A stretch of DNA of 47,338 nt from Asaia bogorensis (lineage in GTDB: Bacteria > Pseudomonadota > Alphaproteobacteria > Acetobacterales > Acetobacteraceae), in the NCBI GenBank assembly GCA_945869965.1, contig CAMBRC010000024.1, positions 1 through 47,338 of the forward strand. The letters are read 5' to 3'. Shown in pieces: positions 1-8,729 of this stretch. Positions within the stretch are counted from its first letter, which is position 1; each line of letters begins with the position of its first letter. The notes under the pieces were generated by a model that was given only the letters and a program-made list of their open reading frames with translations, did not search any database and was not told the origin of the DNA. A program made the translations under genes and the position numbers.

Positions 1-1
1 T

Positions 2-2197
2 GGCAACCAGCGCATCGAGGAGGGCACGATCCGCTCCTATATGCTGGTGCAAGCCGGTGACCCGTATGACGCCGAGCGGCTCGACCGCAGCCTGAAGGCG
101 TTGTTCGCCACCGGCCTGTTCGCCGACGTCAACATGCGCCGCGATGGTACAAGTGTTGTGGTGACCGTCGCCGAGAACCCGATCGTCAACCGCATCGCGC
201 TGGAGGGCAACAAGAAGGTTACCGACGACCAGTTGCGCCCGGAACTGCAACTGCGTCCGCGTGCCGTCTTCACCCCGGCGCTGGCCGCCTCGGATCGCCA
301 GCGCATCCTGGACATCTATGGCCGCCGCGGCCGCTTTGCCGCCCGGGTCGAGCCGAAGATCATCCCGCTTGACCAGAACCGTGTCGACGTGGTGTTCGAG
401 GTCCTCGAGGGCGAGACCACGCTGATCAGCCGCATCGCCTTCGTCGGCAATAAGGCGTTCAGCGAAAGCCGCTTGAAGGACGTGGTGGGCGCGCGCGAAC
501 AGGCCTGGTACCGCTTCCTGTCGACCAGCGACACCTATGATCCCGACCGGATGAACTTCGACCGCGAGCTGCTGCGCCGCTATTACCTGCGCAATGGCTA
601 TGCCGATGTGGAAATCACCGGCGCCACCGCCGAACTGGCGCCGGATCGCTCCTCGTTCTTCGTCACCTATACGATCAACGAGGGCGACCGCTACGCCATC
701 AGCGACATTTCGGTAAACGCCACGCTGAAGGATGTCGACGGCGAGGCATTGCGCGCCAAGCTGCGCCTTGGCCCCGGCGACTGGTACGACGGCGATGCGG
801 TCGAGCGCGACACCCAGCAGCTCAGCACCGAGGTTCAGAACCGCGGCTATGCCTTTGTCGAAGTGAAGCCGCGGGTGCGCCGTGACACCGACAAGAAGAC
901 CATCGAGGTGGTCTATGACGTCGGCGAAGGTCCGCGCGTCTATGTCCAGCGCATCGACATCGTCGGCAACGCGCGCACCAAGGATAACGTGGTGCGGCGC
1001 GAGTTCCGCCTGGCCGAGGGCGATGCCTTCAACGCGTCGCTGCTGCGCCGCACCCGCCAGCGCATCACCGACCTCGAATTCTTCAACAACGTGTCGGTGA
1101 ATGCGCAGCCCGGCTCGTCGCCGGACCGCTCGATCGTGACCGCCAGCGTGGAGGAGCGCGCCACTGGCGAACTGACCCTCGGTGGCGGCTTCTCGACCGA
1201 TATCGGCCCGCTGGTCACCGCCGGGCTGCGCGAGCGCAACCTGGTCGGCACCGGCATCGATGCCAGCATCAACAGCATCCTGGCGTCCAAGCAAAGCCAG
1301 ATCACGTTCTCGATGACGGACCCGTATTTCCTCGACCGCAACCTGGTTGCGGGGTTCGACGTGTTCCATATCCAGAACAACCTGCAGGAGGTGGCGCAGT
1401 ACAGCGAACGCCGCACCGGCGTCAGCCTGCGCCTCGGCTACGAATTCAGCGAGCATCTGCGCCAGGTCTGGACCTATTCGCTGATCCAGCGCACGGTCTT
1501 CAATGTCGGCTCGCTGGCCAGCATCTATGTCCAGGATGCCCAGGGTTCCAATCTGTTGTCGCAGATCGGCCAGACCCTGACGGTGGATTACCGCGACAGC
1601 CGTGTCGACCCGCGCGAAGGCTTCGTCACCCGCCTGGGCACCGATTTCGCAGGCTTGGGCGGCAATGCCCGCTTTGTCCGCACCAAGCTCGACGGGTCGT
1701 ATTACATCCCGCTGGAGCGGCTGACCGGCGACGCCGACTGGACGATCGCGCTGTCGGCCAGTGTCGGCTATCTGTTCACTCTGGGCCGCAACGAGAAGAT
1801 CATCGATCGCTTCTTCCTGGGCGGCGATAATTTGCGCGGCTTTGCCATCGGCGGCGCCGGCCCGCGCGCCGTGGTCAATGGCAGCAACAGCATCGGTGGC
1901 CGTCTCGTTTGGACCCAGAGCACCGAATTGCGCTTCCCGCTGCCGGTATCGGCCGATCTCGGCCTGCGTGGCCGCGTCTTCGTCGATGTCGGCAGTTTGA
2001 GCGGGGTCAGCCCGCTCACCTTGAGCGGCAGGAAGCAGGCGATCTTCGACGAAGCCTCGCCGCGCGTGGCGGCCGGCGTCGGTGTGTCTTGGAAGACCCC
2101 GTTCGGCCTTCTCAACATCGATATCGCGCAGGCAGTGGTCCGCAAGAAGTACGACCAGTCGCAGATCTTCCGCTTCGGCTTCGGCACAAGGTTCTAG
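2..2197 (+). CDS. bamA: Outer membrane protein assembly factor BamA (5' truncated by window edge)
   Basis: BamA is the outer-membrane beta-barrel that folds and inserts other outer-membrane proteins as the core of the BAM complex. The reading frame is open from base 2, so the start codon, signal peptide and beginning of the first POTRA domain lie outside; about 731 residues remain of a family usually 750-800 long. POTRA-like repeats are visible in the N-terminal half (for example IALEGNKKVTDDQLR, IAFVGNKAFSESRL and IDIVGNARTKDNVVRREF). The C-terminal half is a barrel with the loop-6 motif LRGF near base 1835 and a terminal Phe (FRFGFGTRF), the usual beta-signal. skp begins 4 bases after the stop, the standard gene order in alphaproteobacteria. 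Confidence 0.96.
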   Translation, partial: GNQRIEEGTIRSYMLVQAGDPYDAERLDRSLKALFATGLFADVNMRRDGTSVVVTVAENPIVNRIALEGNKKVTDDQLRPELQLRPRAVFTPALAASDRQRILDIYGRRGRFAARVEPKIIPLDQNRVDVVFEVLEGETTLISRIAFVGNKAFSESRLKDVVGAREQAWYRFLSTSDTYDPDRMNFDRELLRRYYLRNGYADVEITGATAELAPDRSSFFVTYTINEGDRYAISDISVNATLKDVDGEALRAKLRLGPGDWYDGDAVERDTQQLSTEVQNRGYAFVEVKPRVRRDTDKKTIEVVYDVGEGPRVYVQRIDIVGNARTKDNVVRREFRLAEGDAFNASLLRRTRQRITDLEFFNNVSVNAQPGSSPDRSIVTASVEERATGELTLGGGFSTDIGPLVTAGLRERNLVGTGIDASINSILASKQSQITFSMTDPYFLDRNLVAGFDVFHIQNNLQEVAQYSERRTGVSLRLGYEFSEHLRQVWTYSLIQRTVFNVGSLASIYVQDAQGSNLLSQIGQTLTVDYRDSRVDPREGFVTRLGTDFAGLGGNARFVRTKLDGSYYIPLERLTGDADWTIALSASVGYLFTLGRNEKIIDRFFLGGDNLRGFAIGGAGPRAVVNGSNSIGGRLVWTQSTELRFPLPVSADLGLRGRVFVDVGSLSGVSPLTLSGRKQAIFDEASPRVAAGVGVSWKTPFGLLNIDIAQAVVRKKYDQSQIFRFGFGTRF

Positions 2198-2201
2198 ACG
2201 C

Positions 2202-3017
2202 ATGCTCCGCATTTCCGCCTTCGTGACCCTCGCCGCCGCGTTGCTCGCAAGCCCTCTGCTCGATACACAGGCGCAGGCCCAGCAGCAGCCCGGCTTCTTC
2301 GTCCCGGGCCAGCCGGCTCAGGGCCAGGGCGCCCGCCCGCCGGCGGCGCGTCCGCCTGTCGCGGCCCAGCCGGCTCTGCGCGCGCCCGAGCCGCAGCAAC
2401 CGGTGGAGCTCGACGAAGCGCCGCTGGGCCAGATTCCGATGCCGCCGGTGCCGGAACTTCCCGCCTTGCCGAAGGGTGCCGCGCCGCCGGCCTCGGTGAT
2501 CGGGGTGATCGGCCTGCCCGAGGTGATGCGCGCCTCGCTGGCCGCGCAATCCGCCGACAAGATCATCGGCGAGCGCCGCGAGAAGCTGAACGAGGATGCC
2601 CAGAAAGAACAGCTGATCTGGCGCGACATGCAACAGGCCTTGGCGCGCGACCGGGCCAAGCTTACGCCCGACCAGATCCGTGCCCGCGACCGCGAGTTGC
2701 AGGAGCGCATCACCGCAGCCCAGCGCAGCTTCCGCGACCGTAACCGCATCATCCAGGAAGCCGCCCAGTTCGCCATCAACCAGGTTCAGTCCTCGCTAAT
2801 CGGCGTGATCCGCCAGGTCGCCGACAGCCGCGGCATGAACCTGGTGCTGCATCGCAGCCAAGTCGCGCTGAACGTCAACGAGTTCGACATCAGCGACAAG
2901 GTGGCCGAGGAGTTGAACCGCATCCTGCCGACGGTGAACGTGCCGGCCGATGGCGTATCGCCCGCGGTGCCGCCCACGCCCACCGCCGCCGCCCTGCCGC
3001 CGCCGCCCAATCGCTGA
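2202..3017 (+). CDS. skp: OmpH/Skp-family periplasmic chaperone
   Basis: Skp is a periplasmic holdase that escorts unfolded outer-membrane proteins to BAM. The 271-residue product begins with a Sec signal peptide (MLRISAFVTLAAALLASPLL, then an Ala/Gln-rich cleavage region). A proline/alanine-rich stretch of about 70 residues follows, longer than in enterobacterial Skp. Next comes a charged, probably coiled-coil segment from about residue 100 to 200 (GERREKLNEDAQKEQLIWRD onward), and the protein ends with a proline-rich tail. The ATG at 2202 was chosen because the signal peptide starts there; the open frame runs further upstream inside bamA. It lies 4 bases after bamA and 16 bases before lpxD, so co-transcription is likely. 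Confidence 0.88.
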   Translation: MLRISAFVTLAAALLASPLLDTQAQAQQQPGFFVPGQPAQGQGARPPAARPPVAAQPALRAPEPQQPVELDEAPLGQIPMPPVPELPALPKGAAPPASVIGVIGLPEVMRASLAAQSADKIIGERREKLNEDAQKEQLIWRDMQQALARDRAKLTPDQIRARDRELQERITAAQRSFRDRNRIIQEAAQFAINQVQSSLIGVIRQVADSRGMNLVLHRSQVALNVNEFDISDKVAEELNRILPTVNVPADGVSPAVPPTPTAAALPPPPNR

Positions 3018-3033
3018 GGCCAAAATCCGCGAC

Positions 3034-4119
3034 ATGACCCAACCGGGTGACGCCCGCTTCTTCGCCCGGCGCGGCCCGCACAGCCTGGCTGCGGTCGCCG
3101 CCGCCGCTGGCGGTGAAGCGGAGGGCAGCGGTGCCGAGATCTGGCTGCACGGCATCGCGCCATTGCAGACGGCCACGCCGGACACGGTCAGCTTCCTGGA
3201 CAACCGGCGCTATGTCGACGCGCTTAAAGCCACCAAGGCCGGGGCGGTGCTGGTCCATCCCGCTCTGGCCAGCCATGTGCCCGCCGGCAGCATCGCCATT
3301 CGCACCGCGCAGCCCTATCTCGGCTGGGCCCGCGTCGCCGCGATGTTCCATCCGGAGCCGCCCGCCAAGCCCGGCATCCACCCCTCCGCCGTCGTCGATC
3401 CCGCAGCACGGGTCGACGCCTCGGCCGAGATCGGACCGCTGGCGGTCATCGAGGCCGGCGCCGAGATCGGCCCGCGCTGCCGCATCGGCCCGCTGGCGGT
3501 GATCGGCGCGGGCGTGGTGCTGGGGGCTGATTGCCGCGTCGGCGCCGGCGCCAGCATCAGCCACGCCGTGGTCGGCGAGCGGGTCTACCTCTATCCCGGC
3601 AGCCGTGTCGGCCAGGAGGGCTTCGGCTTCGCCACCGGCCCCGCCGGCTTCACCACTGTGCCGCAACTCGGCCGCGTGCTCATCGGTGACGATGTCGAGG
3701 TTGGCGCCAACACCACCATCGACCGTGGCTCCAGCCAGGATACCGTGATCGGCGCAGGCAGCCGCATCGATAACCAGGTGCAGATCGGCCATAATGTCCG
3801 TCTCGGCCGCTGCTGCGTCATCGTCGCCCAGGCCGGCATCTCCGGCTCGGCGGTGCTGGGCGATTTCGTCCAGCTCGGCGGACAGGCCGGCATCACCGGC
3901 CACCTCACCATCGGCGACTTCGCCCGCATCGGGGCGAAATCCGGCGTCATGGCTGACGTGCCGGCCAAGGCGGAGTATGTTGGCGCACCCGCACAGCCGG
4001 CGCGCGAATTCTTTCGCGAGTATGCCACACTGCGCAAGATCGCCGCGCGCGAGCGGGCCGCGCCGGGCGCGGACAAGGTGCTGCAGGAAAAACCAGAAAC
4101 GGACAGGGATCGGGGCTGA
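3034..4119 (+). CDS. lpxD: UDP-3-O-acylglucosamine N-acyltransferase LpxD
   Basis: LpxD adds the second, N-linked 3-hydroxyacyl chain to UDP-3-O-acylglucosamine in cytoplasmic lipid A synthesis, using acyl-ACP. The 361-residue product has an N-terminal uridine-binding domain of about 100 residues. It is followed by a left-handed beta-helix of hexapeptide repeats (IGPLAVI, IGPRCRI, IGAGSRI). The likely catalytic His lies in QIGHNVRLG. The C-terminal helical extension (YATLRKIAARERA) is typical. The ATG at 3034 starts the normal N-terminus; the open frame extends upstream into skp but has no support there. fabZ starts 5 bases after the stop. Confidence 0.95.
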   Translation: MTQPGDARFFARRGPHSLAAVAAAAGGEAEGSGAEIWLHGIAPLQTATPDTVSFLDNRRYVDALKATKAGAVLVHPALASHVPAGSIAIRTAQPYLGWARVAAMFHPEPPAKPGIHPSAVVDPAARVDASAEIGPLAVIEAGAEIGPRCRIGPLAVIGAGVVLGADCRVGAGASISHAVVGERVYLYPGSRVGQEGFGFATGPAGFTTVPQLGRVLIGDDVEVGANTTIDRGSSQDTVIGAGSRIDNQVQIGHNVRLGRCCVIVAQAGISGSAVLGDFVQLGGQAGITGHLTIGDFARIGAKSGVMADVPAKAEYVGAPAQPAREFFREYATLRKIAARERAAPGADKVLQEKPETDRDRG

Positions 4120-4124
4120 AGGCG

Positions 4125-4610
4125 ATGGACACAACAAGCCAGCCGCAAACGAGCCGGCAAGACGACGAGGTCTCCACCATCGATATCGCCGGCATCATGC
4201 GGGCTATCCCGCATCGCTATCCCTTCCTGCTGCTCGACCGCGTGGTTGACCTGGTGCGCAACCAGTCCGCCACCGGCATCAAGAACGTCACCGTCAACGA
4301 GAACTTCTTCCAGGGCCATTTTCCTGGCCATCCCGTCATGCCCGGCGTGCTGATCATCGAAAGCATGGCGCAGACCGCCGCCGTGCTGGTGGTGGAAACG
4401 CTAGGCCCGAATGCCCACGGCAAGCTGGTGTATTTCATGTCCATCGAGGGCGCGAAGTTCCGCCGCCCGGTGGTGCCCGGCGACCAATTGCACATCCACA
4501 TCGTCAAGCAACGCAATCGCGGCAATGTCTGGAAGTTCCATGCCATTGCCCGCGTCGACGGCGTTGCGGTGGCCGAGGCGACCTATGCCGCGATGATCAT
4601 GGATCACTGA
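4125..4610 (+). CDS. fabZ: 3-hydroxyacyl-ACP dehydratase FabZ
   Basis: FabZ dehydrates 3-hydroxyacyl-ACP to trans-2-enoyl-ACP in fatty acid elongation and competes with LpxA/LpxD for the 3-hydroxyacyl-ACP pool, which explains its position between them. The 161-residue hot-dog fold protein shows the family signatures: HRYPFLLLDRV near residue 30, the catalytic His in GHFPGHPVMPGVL and the catalytic Glu in ESMAQTAA. The first 20 or so residues are a non-conserved polar extension. The usual next gene, lpxA, does not follow directly: 300 bases containing a structured repeat intervene. Confidence 0.96.
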   Translation: MDTTSQPQTSRQDDEVSTIDIAGIMRAIPHRYPFLLLDRVVDLVRNQSATGIKNVTVNENFFQGHFPGHPVMPGVLIIESMAQTAAVLVVETLGPNAHGKLVYFMSIEGAKFRRPVVPGDQLHIHIVKQRNRGNVWKFHAIARVDGVAVAEATYAAMIMDH

Positions 4611-4612
4611 CG

Positions 4613-4731
4613 AAGCAAGGAAAGGCCAGGGTTTCACCCTGGACCCGCCAAGGGCCAAGCCCCTGGACCTTCTAAATTCAAGCTCCAGGGGCTTGGCCCC
4701 TGGTGGGTCTGGGCAGAGCCCAGCCTTGCTT
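4613..4731. repeat. GC-rich nested palindrome, family A copy 1
   Basis: Outer arms AAGCAAGG (4613-4620) and CCTTGCTT (4724-4731) enclose two arms that each contain their own small hairpin: CCAGGG-TTTCA-type on the left and CTGGGC-AGA-GCCCAG on the right. In the centre is a perfect 16-bp inverted repeat, 4652-4667 with 4684-4699. The element begins 2 bases after the fabZ stop codon. Related elements lie near 7.5, 9.6, 34.0 and 47.0 kb. The rest of the 4611-4910 gap (about 4732-4910) has no gene I can support; its AT-richer part around 4770-4850 is where an lpxA promoter could lie. Confidence 0.85.
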
Positions 4732-4910
4732 GTCTGGCATTCTGCCGGTCGGGAATGCGCCCGACACAATTTCGCCATTTTTTCGACGGAACAATGAGTT
4801 ATCGCCCGTTCTAGAGAAACATACGGCAACAATGATTGTTTAGCCGCCGCGCGATCCGCCCCCTACTGTGCACCTGCACACTAGACCTTTGGACCGCGAA
4901 AGACCGTTTG

Positions 4911-5792
4911 ATGGATGCTCTTCCCAGCCACGCCCCCGCGGTCACCTCCGCCATGAGTGACGCCGCCGCGATCGAGCCGGGCGTGCGCATTCACAAGCTG
5001 GCCGTGGTCGACCCCGCTGCTCGCCTGGGCATGAATGTCCAGGTCGGCCCATTCTGCACCGTCGGCCCGGATGTCGAGATCGAGGACGGCGCGCGGCTGA
5101 TTTCGCATGTCGTGGTCGACGGCCACACCCGCATCGGCGCCGACGCCGTGCTGTACCCGCACTGCACCGTCGGCATGGCGCCGCAGGACCTGAAATACCG
5201 TGGCGAACCCACCCGCACCGAACTGGGCGCCCGCAGCCAGGTGCGCGAGCACGTGACCATCCATCGCGGTACCGCGACGGGCCGCGGCATCACCCGCATC
5301 GGCACGGATTGCATGCTGATGGCGGTCAGCCACGTGGCGCATGACTGCATCGTCGGCAACGGCGTGATCATAGCCAACAACGCCGTCATGGGCGGGCATG
5401 TCAGCATCGGCGACAACGCGGTGATCGGCGGTGCCGCGGCGATTCACCAGTTCGTGCGTATCGGCCGCGCGGCGATGATCGGCGGCGTCTCGGGAGTCGA
5501 GGCCGACGTGATTCCGTTCGGCACCGTGCTGGGCAACCGCGCCCGGCTTGCCAGTCTCAACATCATCGGCCTGCGTCGCCGCGGCTTCTCCCGCGAGCAG
5601 ATCGCCCGCCTGCGCGCCGCCTTCAAGCTGATGTTCCGCGGCGCGGGCGTGTTTGCGCACCGGGTGGAACAGGTCCGCGCCACCTATGGCGAGGATGCGC
5701 TGGTGGCCGAGGTGCTGGCCTTCATGGCCGGCCCCAGCAAACGCGGCCTGACCCGCGCTGTGGGCGTCGGCACGGACCACGACGAAAGCTGA
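4911..5792 (+). CDS. lpxA: Acyl-ACP--UDP-N-acetylglucosamine O-acyltransferase LpxA
   Basis: LpxA catalyses the first step of lipid A synthesis, transferring a 3-hydroxyacyl chain from ACP to the 3-OH of UDP-GlcNAc in the cytoplasm. The product shows hexapeptide repeats from about residue 25 (VDPAARLGMNVQVGPFCTVG), the catalytic His segment AVSHVAHDCIVGN, the GGHVSIGD and IHQFVRIGR motifs and a C-terminal helical domain. ATG 4911 has a purine-rich GAAAGA 7 bases upstream and gives 293 residues. ATG 4953 would give 279, closer to the usual 260-270, but has no ribosome-binding site. No lpxI or lpxB follows, unlike the common order; the next gene is a transporter binding protein. Confidence 0.94.
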   Translation: MDALPSHAPAVTSAMSDAAAIEPGVRIHKLAVVDPAARLGMNVQVGPFCTVGPDVEIEDGARLISHVVVDGHTRIGADAVLYPHCTVGMAPQDLKYRGEPTRTELGARSQVREHVTIHRGTATGRGITRIGTDCMLMAVSHVAHDCIVGNGVIIANNAVMGGHVSIGDNAVIGGAAAIHQFVRIGRAAMIGGVSGVEADVIPFGTVLGNRARLASLNIIGLRRRGFSREQIARLRAAFKLMFRGAGVFAHRVEQVRATYGEDALVAEVLAFMAGPSKRGLTRAVGVGTDHDES

Positions 5793-5929
5793 CCGCCCGC
5801 AGCCCGGTCGCTCCCGCTCGGCAAACACCGGCGTGGTCCGGAATGATGCAAAAATACTTTGCCGTACCAATTGTGCAGAGCAGTTATGCGCATACATATT
5901 GTCCCTGACCAAGACCAGGGAGTGACTTC

Positions 5930-7510
5930 ATGACGCTGAGCCGCCGAACCCTTCTCGCATCCGCAGCAATTGGTGCGACCGCACTCGCCGCGCCAAATCT
6001 CGCCCAGGCCCAGGGTTCGCGCGTGCTGCGCTTCATCCCGCATGCTGACCCGACCTCGCTCGACCCGGTCTGGACCACGGCGGACATCACCCGCAACCAC
6101 GGCAACATGGTCTACGACCAGCTTTACGGCGTGGACGAGAACTTCAAGCCGCACCCCCAGATGGTGGCCGGCGCCACCACCTCGGCCGACGGCCTGACCT
6201 GGGAACTCACCCTGCGCGATGGCCTGAAATTCCATGACGGCGAGCCGGTGCTAGCAAAGGACTGCGTGGCCACCATCAAGCGCTGGTGGGTGCGTGACAG
6301 CTACGGCACCGTGCTCCAGGCGCTGACCGACGAGATCTCCGCGCCGTCCGACAAGATGATCCGCATCCGCCTCAAGAAGCCGTTCGCCCTGCTGCCCGAG
6401 GCTCTCGCCCAGCCGGCCTGCGTGATCATGCCGGAACGCATCGCCATGACCAGCCCGAACACCCAGATCTCCGACCCCGTTGGCAGCGGCCCGTTCCGCT
6501 TCAAGCCGGATGAGCGGGTCTCCGGCTCGCGCGTTGTCTACGAGCGGTTCGCCGGCTATGCGCCGCGCACCGAAGGGCAGACGAGCTTTCTCGCCGGGCC
6601 CAAAGTGGTGCATTTCGATCGCGTGGAATGGACCTTCCAGCCCGATCCCGCCACCGCCTCGGCGGCGATGCAGAAGAACGAGTACGATTGGTACGAAGGC
6701 CCGGCCATCGACCTCGTCCCCCTGCTCAAGCGCGACCGTAACCTCACCCTGAAGATCACTAACCGGATGGGCGGCATCGGCTGCATCCGCTTCAATTCGC
6801 TGCACCCGCCCTTCAACAACGTCGCCATCCGCCGCCTGGTGCAGGCCTGCGTGAACCAGAAGGACTTCGCCGAAGCGGTCGCGGGGGCAGTGCCCGAGCT
6901 GTACAAGACCGGCGTCGGCCTGTTCACCCCGGGCATGCCGATGGCGACCGACGCGGGTGTTGAGGCAGTTGCCGGCCGCACCGATTTTGCCAAGGTGAAA
7001 CAGGAACTCATCGCGGCCGGCTACAAGGGCGAGAAGGTCGTGCTGCTCGGCCCGTCCACCATCCCCTCGCTGCATGCCCAGTCGCTGATCACCAACGACC
7101 TGCTGATCAAGATGGGCTTCAACGTCGACTACCTGGCGCTGGAATGGGGCACCGTGGTGCAGCGCCGCGCCAGCAAGGAGCCGTCGGACAAGGGCGGCTG
7201 GAGCATCTTCATCACCAACCTCACCAGCCTGAACAACGTCTTCGTCCCCGCCCAGATCGCCATCCGCTCCGGCCCGGCCGCCTGGTTCGGCTGGCCCGAT
7301 GCGCCGAAGCTGGAGGAACTGCGTGAGGAGTGGCTGGCCGCGCCGAACGAGGCCGAGCAGAAACGCATCGTGCGCGAAATGCAGCTCCAGGCCTTCCGCG
7401 ACGTGCCCTATGTGCCGACCGGCCTGTGGATGGGCTACACCTGCTTCAACAACGCCCTGACCGGCATCCAGAACGGCTGGCCGGTGTTCTGGGGCGTGCG
7501 GCGGGCCTGA
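5930..7510 (+). CDS. ABC transporter substrate-binding protein, peptide/nickel (family 5) type
   Basis: This is a periplasmic solute-binding protein of the SBP_bac_5 type, which captures peptides or other organic solutes for an ABC importer. The 526-residue product starts with a twin-arginine-like signal (SRRTLLASAAIGATAL, cleavage near AQAQ). It then shows the family start LRFIPHADPTSLDPVWTT and the conserved LRDGLKFHDGEPVLAKDCVA and VGSGPFRF segments. AGGGAG about 8 bases before the ATG supports the start. No permease or ATPase gene lies nearby, so it is an orphan binding protein. It is clearly paralogous to the product of 26446-28011: both end in FWGVRR and share FQPDP/IQPDP and GWP blocks. 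Its ligand cannot be told from sequence. Confidence 0.9.
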   Translation: MTLSRRTLLASAAIGATALAAPNLAQAQGSRVLRFIPHADPTSLDPVWTTADITRNHGNMVYDQLYGVDENFKPHPQMVAGATTSADGLTWELTLRDGLKFHDGEPVLAKDCVATIKRWWVRDSYGTVLQALTDEISAPSDKMIRIRLKKPFALLPEALAQPACVIMPERIAMTSPNTQISDPVGSGPFRFKPDERVSGSRVVYERFAGYAPRTEGQTSFLAGPKVVHFDRVEWTFQPDPATASAAMQKNEYDWYEGPAIDLVPLLKRDRNLTLKITNRMGGIGCIRFNSLHPPFNNVAIRRLVQACVNQKDFAEAVAGAVPELYKTGVGLFTPGMPMATDAGVEAVAGRTDFAKVKQELIAAGYKGEKVVLLGPSTIPSLHAQSLITNDLLIKMGFNVDYLALEWGTVVQRRASKEPSDKGGWSIFITNLTSLNNVFVPAQIAIRSGPAAWFGWPDAPKLEELREEWLAAPNEAEQKRIVREMQLQAFRDVPYVPTGLWMGYTCFNNALTGIQNGWPVFWGVRRA

Positions 7511-7520
7511 TCGGGCGCGA

Positions 7521-7751
7521 GAGGAAGGAAGGCCAGGGGCTTTGCCCCTGGACCCCAGCAGGGGTCCGAGACCCCTGCACCCTCAACCATGAAGCGCCTT
7601 CGGCAAGGGGGCTATCGAGGCCTTCATCAAGGCCTCGATAGCCCCCTTGCCGAAGGCGTTCAATGAATGGGGTCTGGGGCCGCCGGCCCCGTCACGCGTA
7701 AGCGTGCTCCCGCACGACGGGTCCAGGGCAGAGCCCTGGCCTTCCTTCCTC
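7521..7751. repeat. GC-rich nested palindrome, family A copy 2 (long form)
   Basis: Perfect 18-bp outer arms GAGGAAGGAAGGCCAGGG (7521-7538) and its complement (7734-7751) reach into the stop codon of the minus-strand stress protein gene. The central part is a perfect 30-bp inverted repeat, 7595-7624 and 7629-7658, with a 4-base CATC loop. Side hairpins include CCAGGGGC-TTT-GCCCCTGG, GCAGGGGTC-CGA-GACCCCTGC and CCAGGGC-AGA-GCCCTGG. Compared with the copy at 47011-47188 it carries two extra blocks, roughly 7556-7580 and 7691-7718. It lies between convergent genes, so it could act as a bidirectional terminator or mRNA 3' structure. Confidence 0.9.
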
Positions 7752-8616
7752 ACCGGCTCATCAGCACCGGCAGCGTCGCCAGTTCCAGCACTGAGCGAGT
7801 CACACCGCCCAGGATCGTTTGCCGCCAGCGCGGATGCGAATAGGCGCCCATCGCCAGCAGGTCGGCACCGAACGCGCTCGCCGCTTTCAGCAGCCCGACG
7901 CCCACGCTCTTGTCCACCGGCTGGAAAGTCGTGACCTCGGCCGCGATCCCATGCAGTGCCAGGTAGTCGCCCAGCGCCTGCGCCTCCGGCCCGCGCCGCT
8001 GGTATCCCGTCGCGGTCAGGATGCGCACCGCCTGGGCCCGCTTCAGCCACGGCAACACCGCCTGCACGCCCGAGGCCGACTCCGCCGTGCCGTTCCAGGC
8101 GATGCAGACCCGTAGCCCTATCGTCTCCGGCGGCTTGTGCGGCGCGATCAGCACCGGCCGCCCGCTGTCGAACAGGGCGGCATGCAACGCATCGGCAAAC
8201 AGCGCGTCGTGGTCGTGGTCCAGATGCGGCACCACGGTGAGGTCGGCCAGCCGGGCCAACTGCGCCACCGCCTCGTCCTCACGCCCCGAGGTCAGCACGA
8301 ACTCGGCATTCGCCTCGCTCGCCCCCGGCACCGCCTCACCCAGCGCCAGGCCCTGCGCGGCACAGGCGGCCGCGAACCGCGTCTGGGCCGCCTGGATCTG
8401 CGCCGCGCGCGCGCTCTCGGCGTCGTCAACCATCTCGTTCAACATGCCGATCGGGAAGATGTCCGGCGCCAGCGCCTGCATCGTGTTGGAGGCGCGATAG
8501 AAATACACCGCCACCAGATGCGCGCGCCACGTCTGCGTCACCCGTACCGCGGTAGCCACCGCCACGTCATCGGCCGGCGATCCGTAGAGCGGTACAAGCA
8601 ACTTGCGAATTGCCAT
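7750..8616 (-). CDS. Universal stress protein (tandem UspA domains)
   Basis: This is a UspA-superfamily cytoplasmic protein of 288 residues, long enough for two Usp domains in tandem. The first begins at RKLLVPLYGSPADDVAV. The second begins around RVCIAWNGTAESASGVQAV and keeps the nucleotide-binding pattern of ATP-binding members (MGAYSHPRWRQTILGGVTRSVL: G-x2-G-x9-G-(S/T)-like). The first domain lacks an obvious copy of that motif. Such proteins are usually induced by growth arrest or stress, but their molecular role varies. The gene is transcribed on the minus strand and ends inside the right arm of the 7521-7751 palindrome. It is separated by 113 bases from the SDR gene upstream. Confidence 0.88.
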   Translation of the reverse strand: MAIRKLLVPLYGSPADDVAVATAVRVTQTWRAHLVAVYFYRASNTMQALAPDIFPIGMLNEMVDDAESARAAQIQAAQTRFAAACAAQGLALGEAVPGASEANAEFVLTSGREDEAVAQLARLADLTVVPHLDHDHDALFADALHAALFDSGRPVLIAPHKPPETIGLRVCIAWNGTAESASGVQAVLPWLKRAQAVRILTATGYQRRGPEAQALGDYLALHGIAAEVTTFQPVDKSVGVGLLKAASAFGADLLAMGAYSHPRWRQTILGGVTRSVLELATLPVLMSR

Positions 8617-8729
8617 GATGCGCCTCCGTCGGGTTCGGGTGACGTCGCCCTGCTGGCCACGCCAAGCTTACCCGAACCCCGCGCCGCAAGACACGAAAAC
8701 CGTGCCCCGAAAACCGTGTCCCTCGGCCG

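Noticed and set aside
5793-5929. Promoter with TTGTGC and TACATA-like boxes before the first binding-protein gene
   Set aside because: Matches to consensus are too weak to list as a feature.
7521-7751. Possible CRISPR or tandem repeat array
   Set aside because: The repeats are inverted and nested, not direct repeats with regular spacers.
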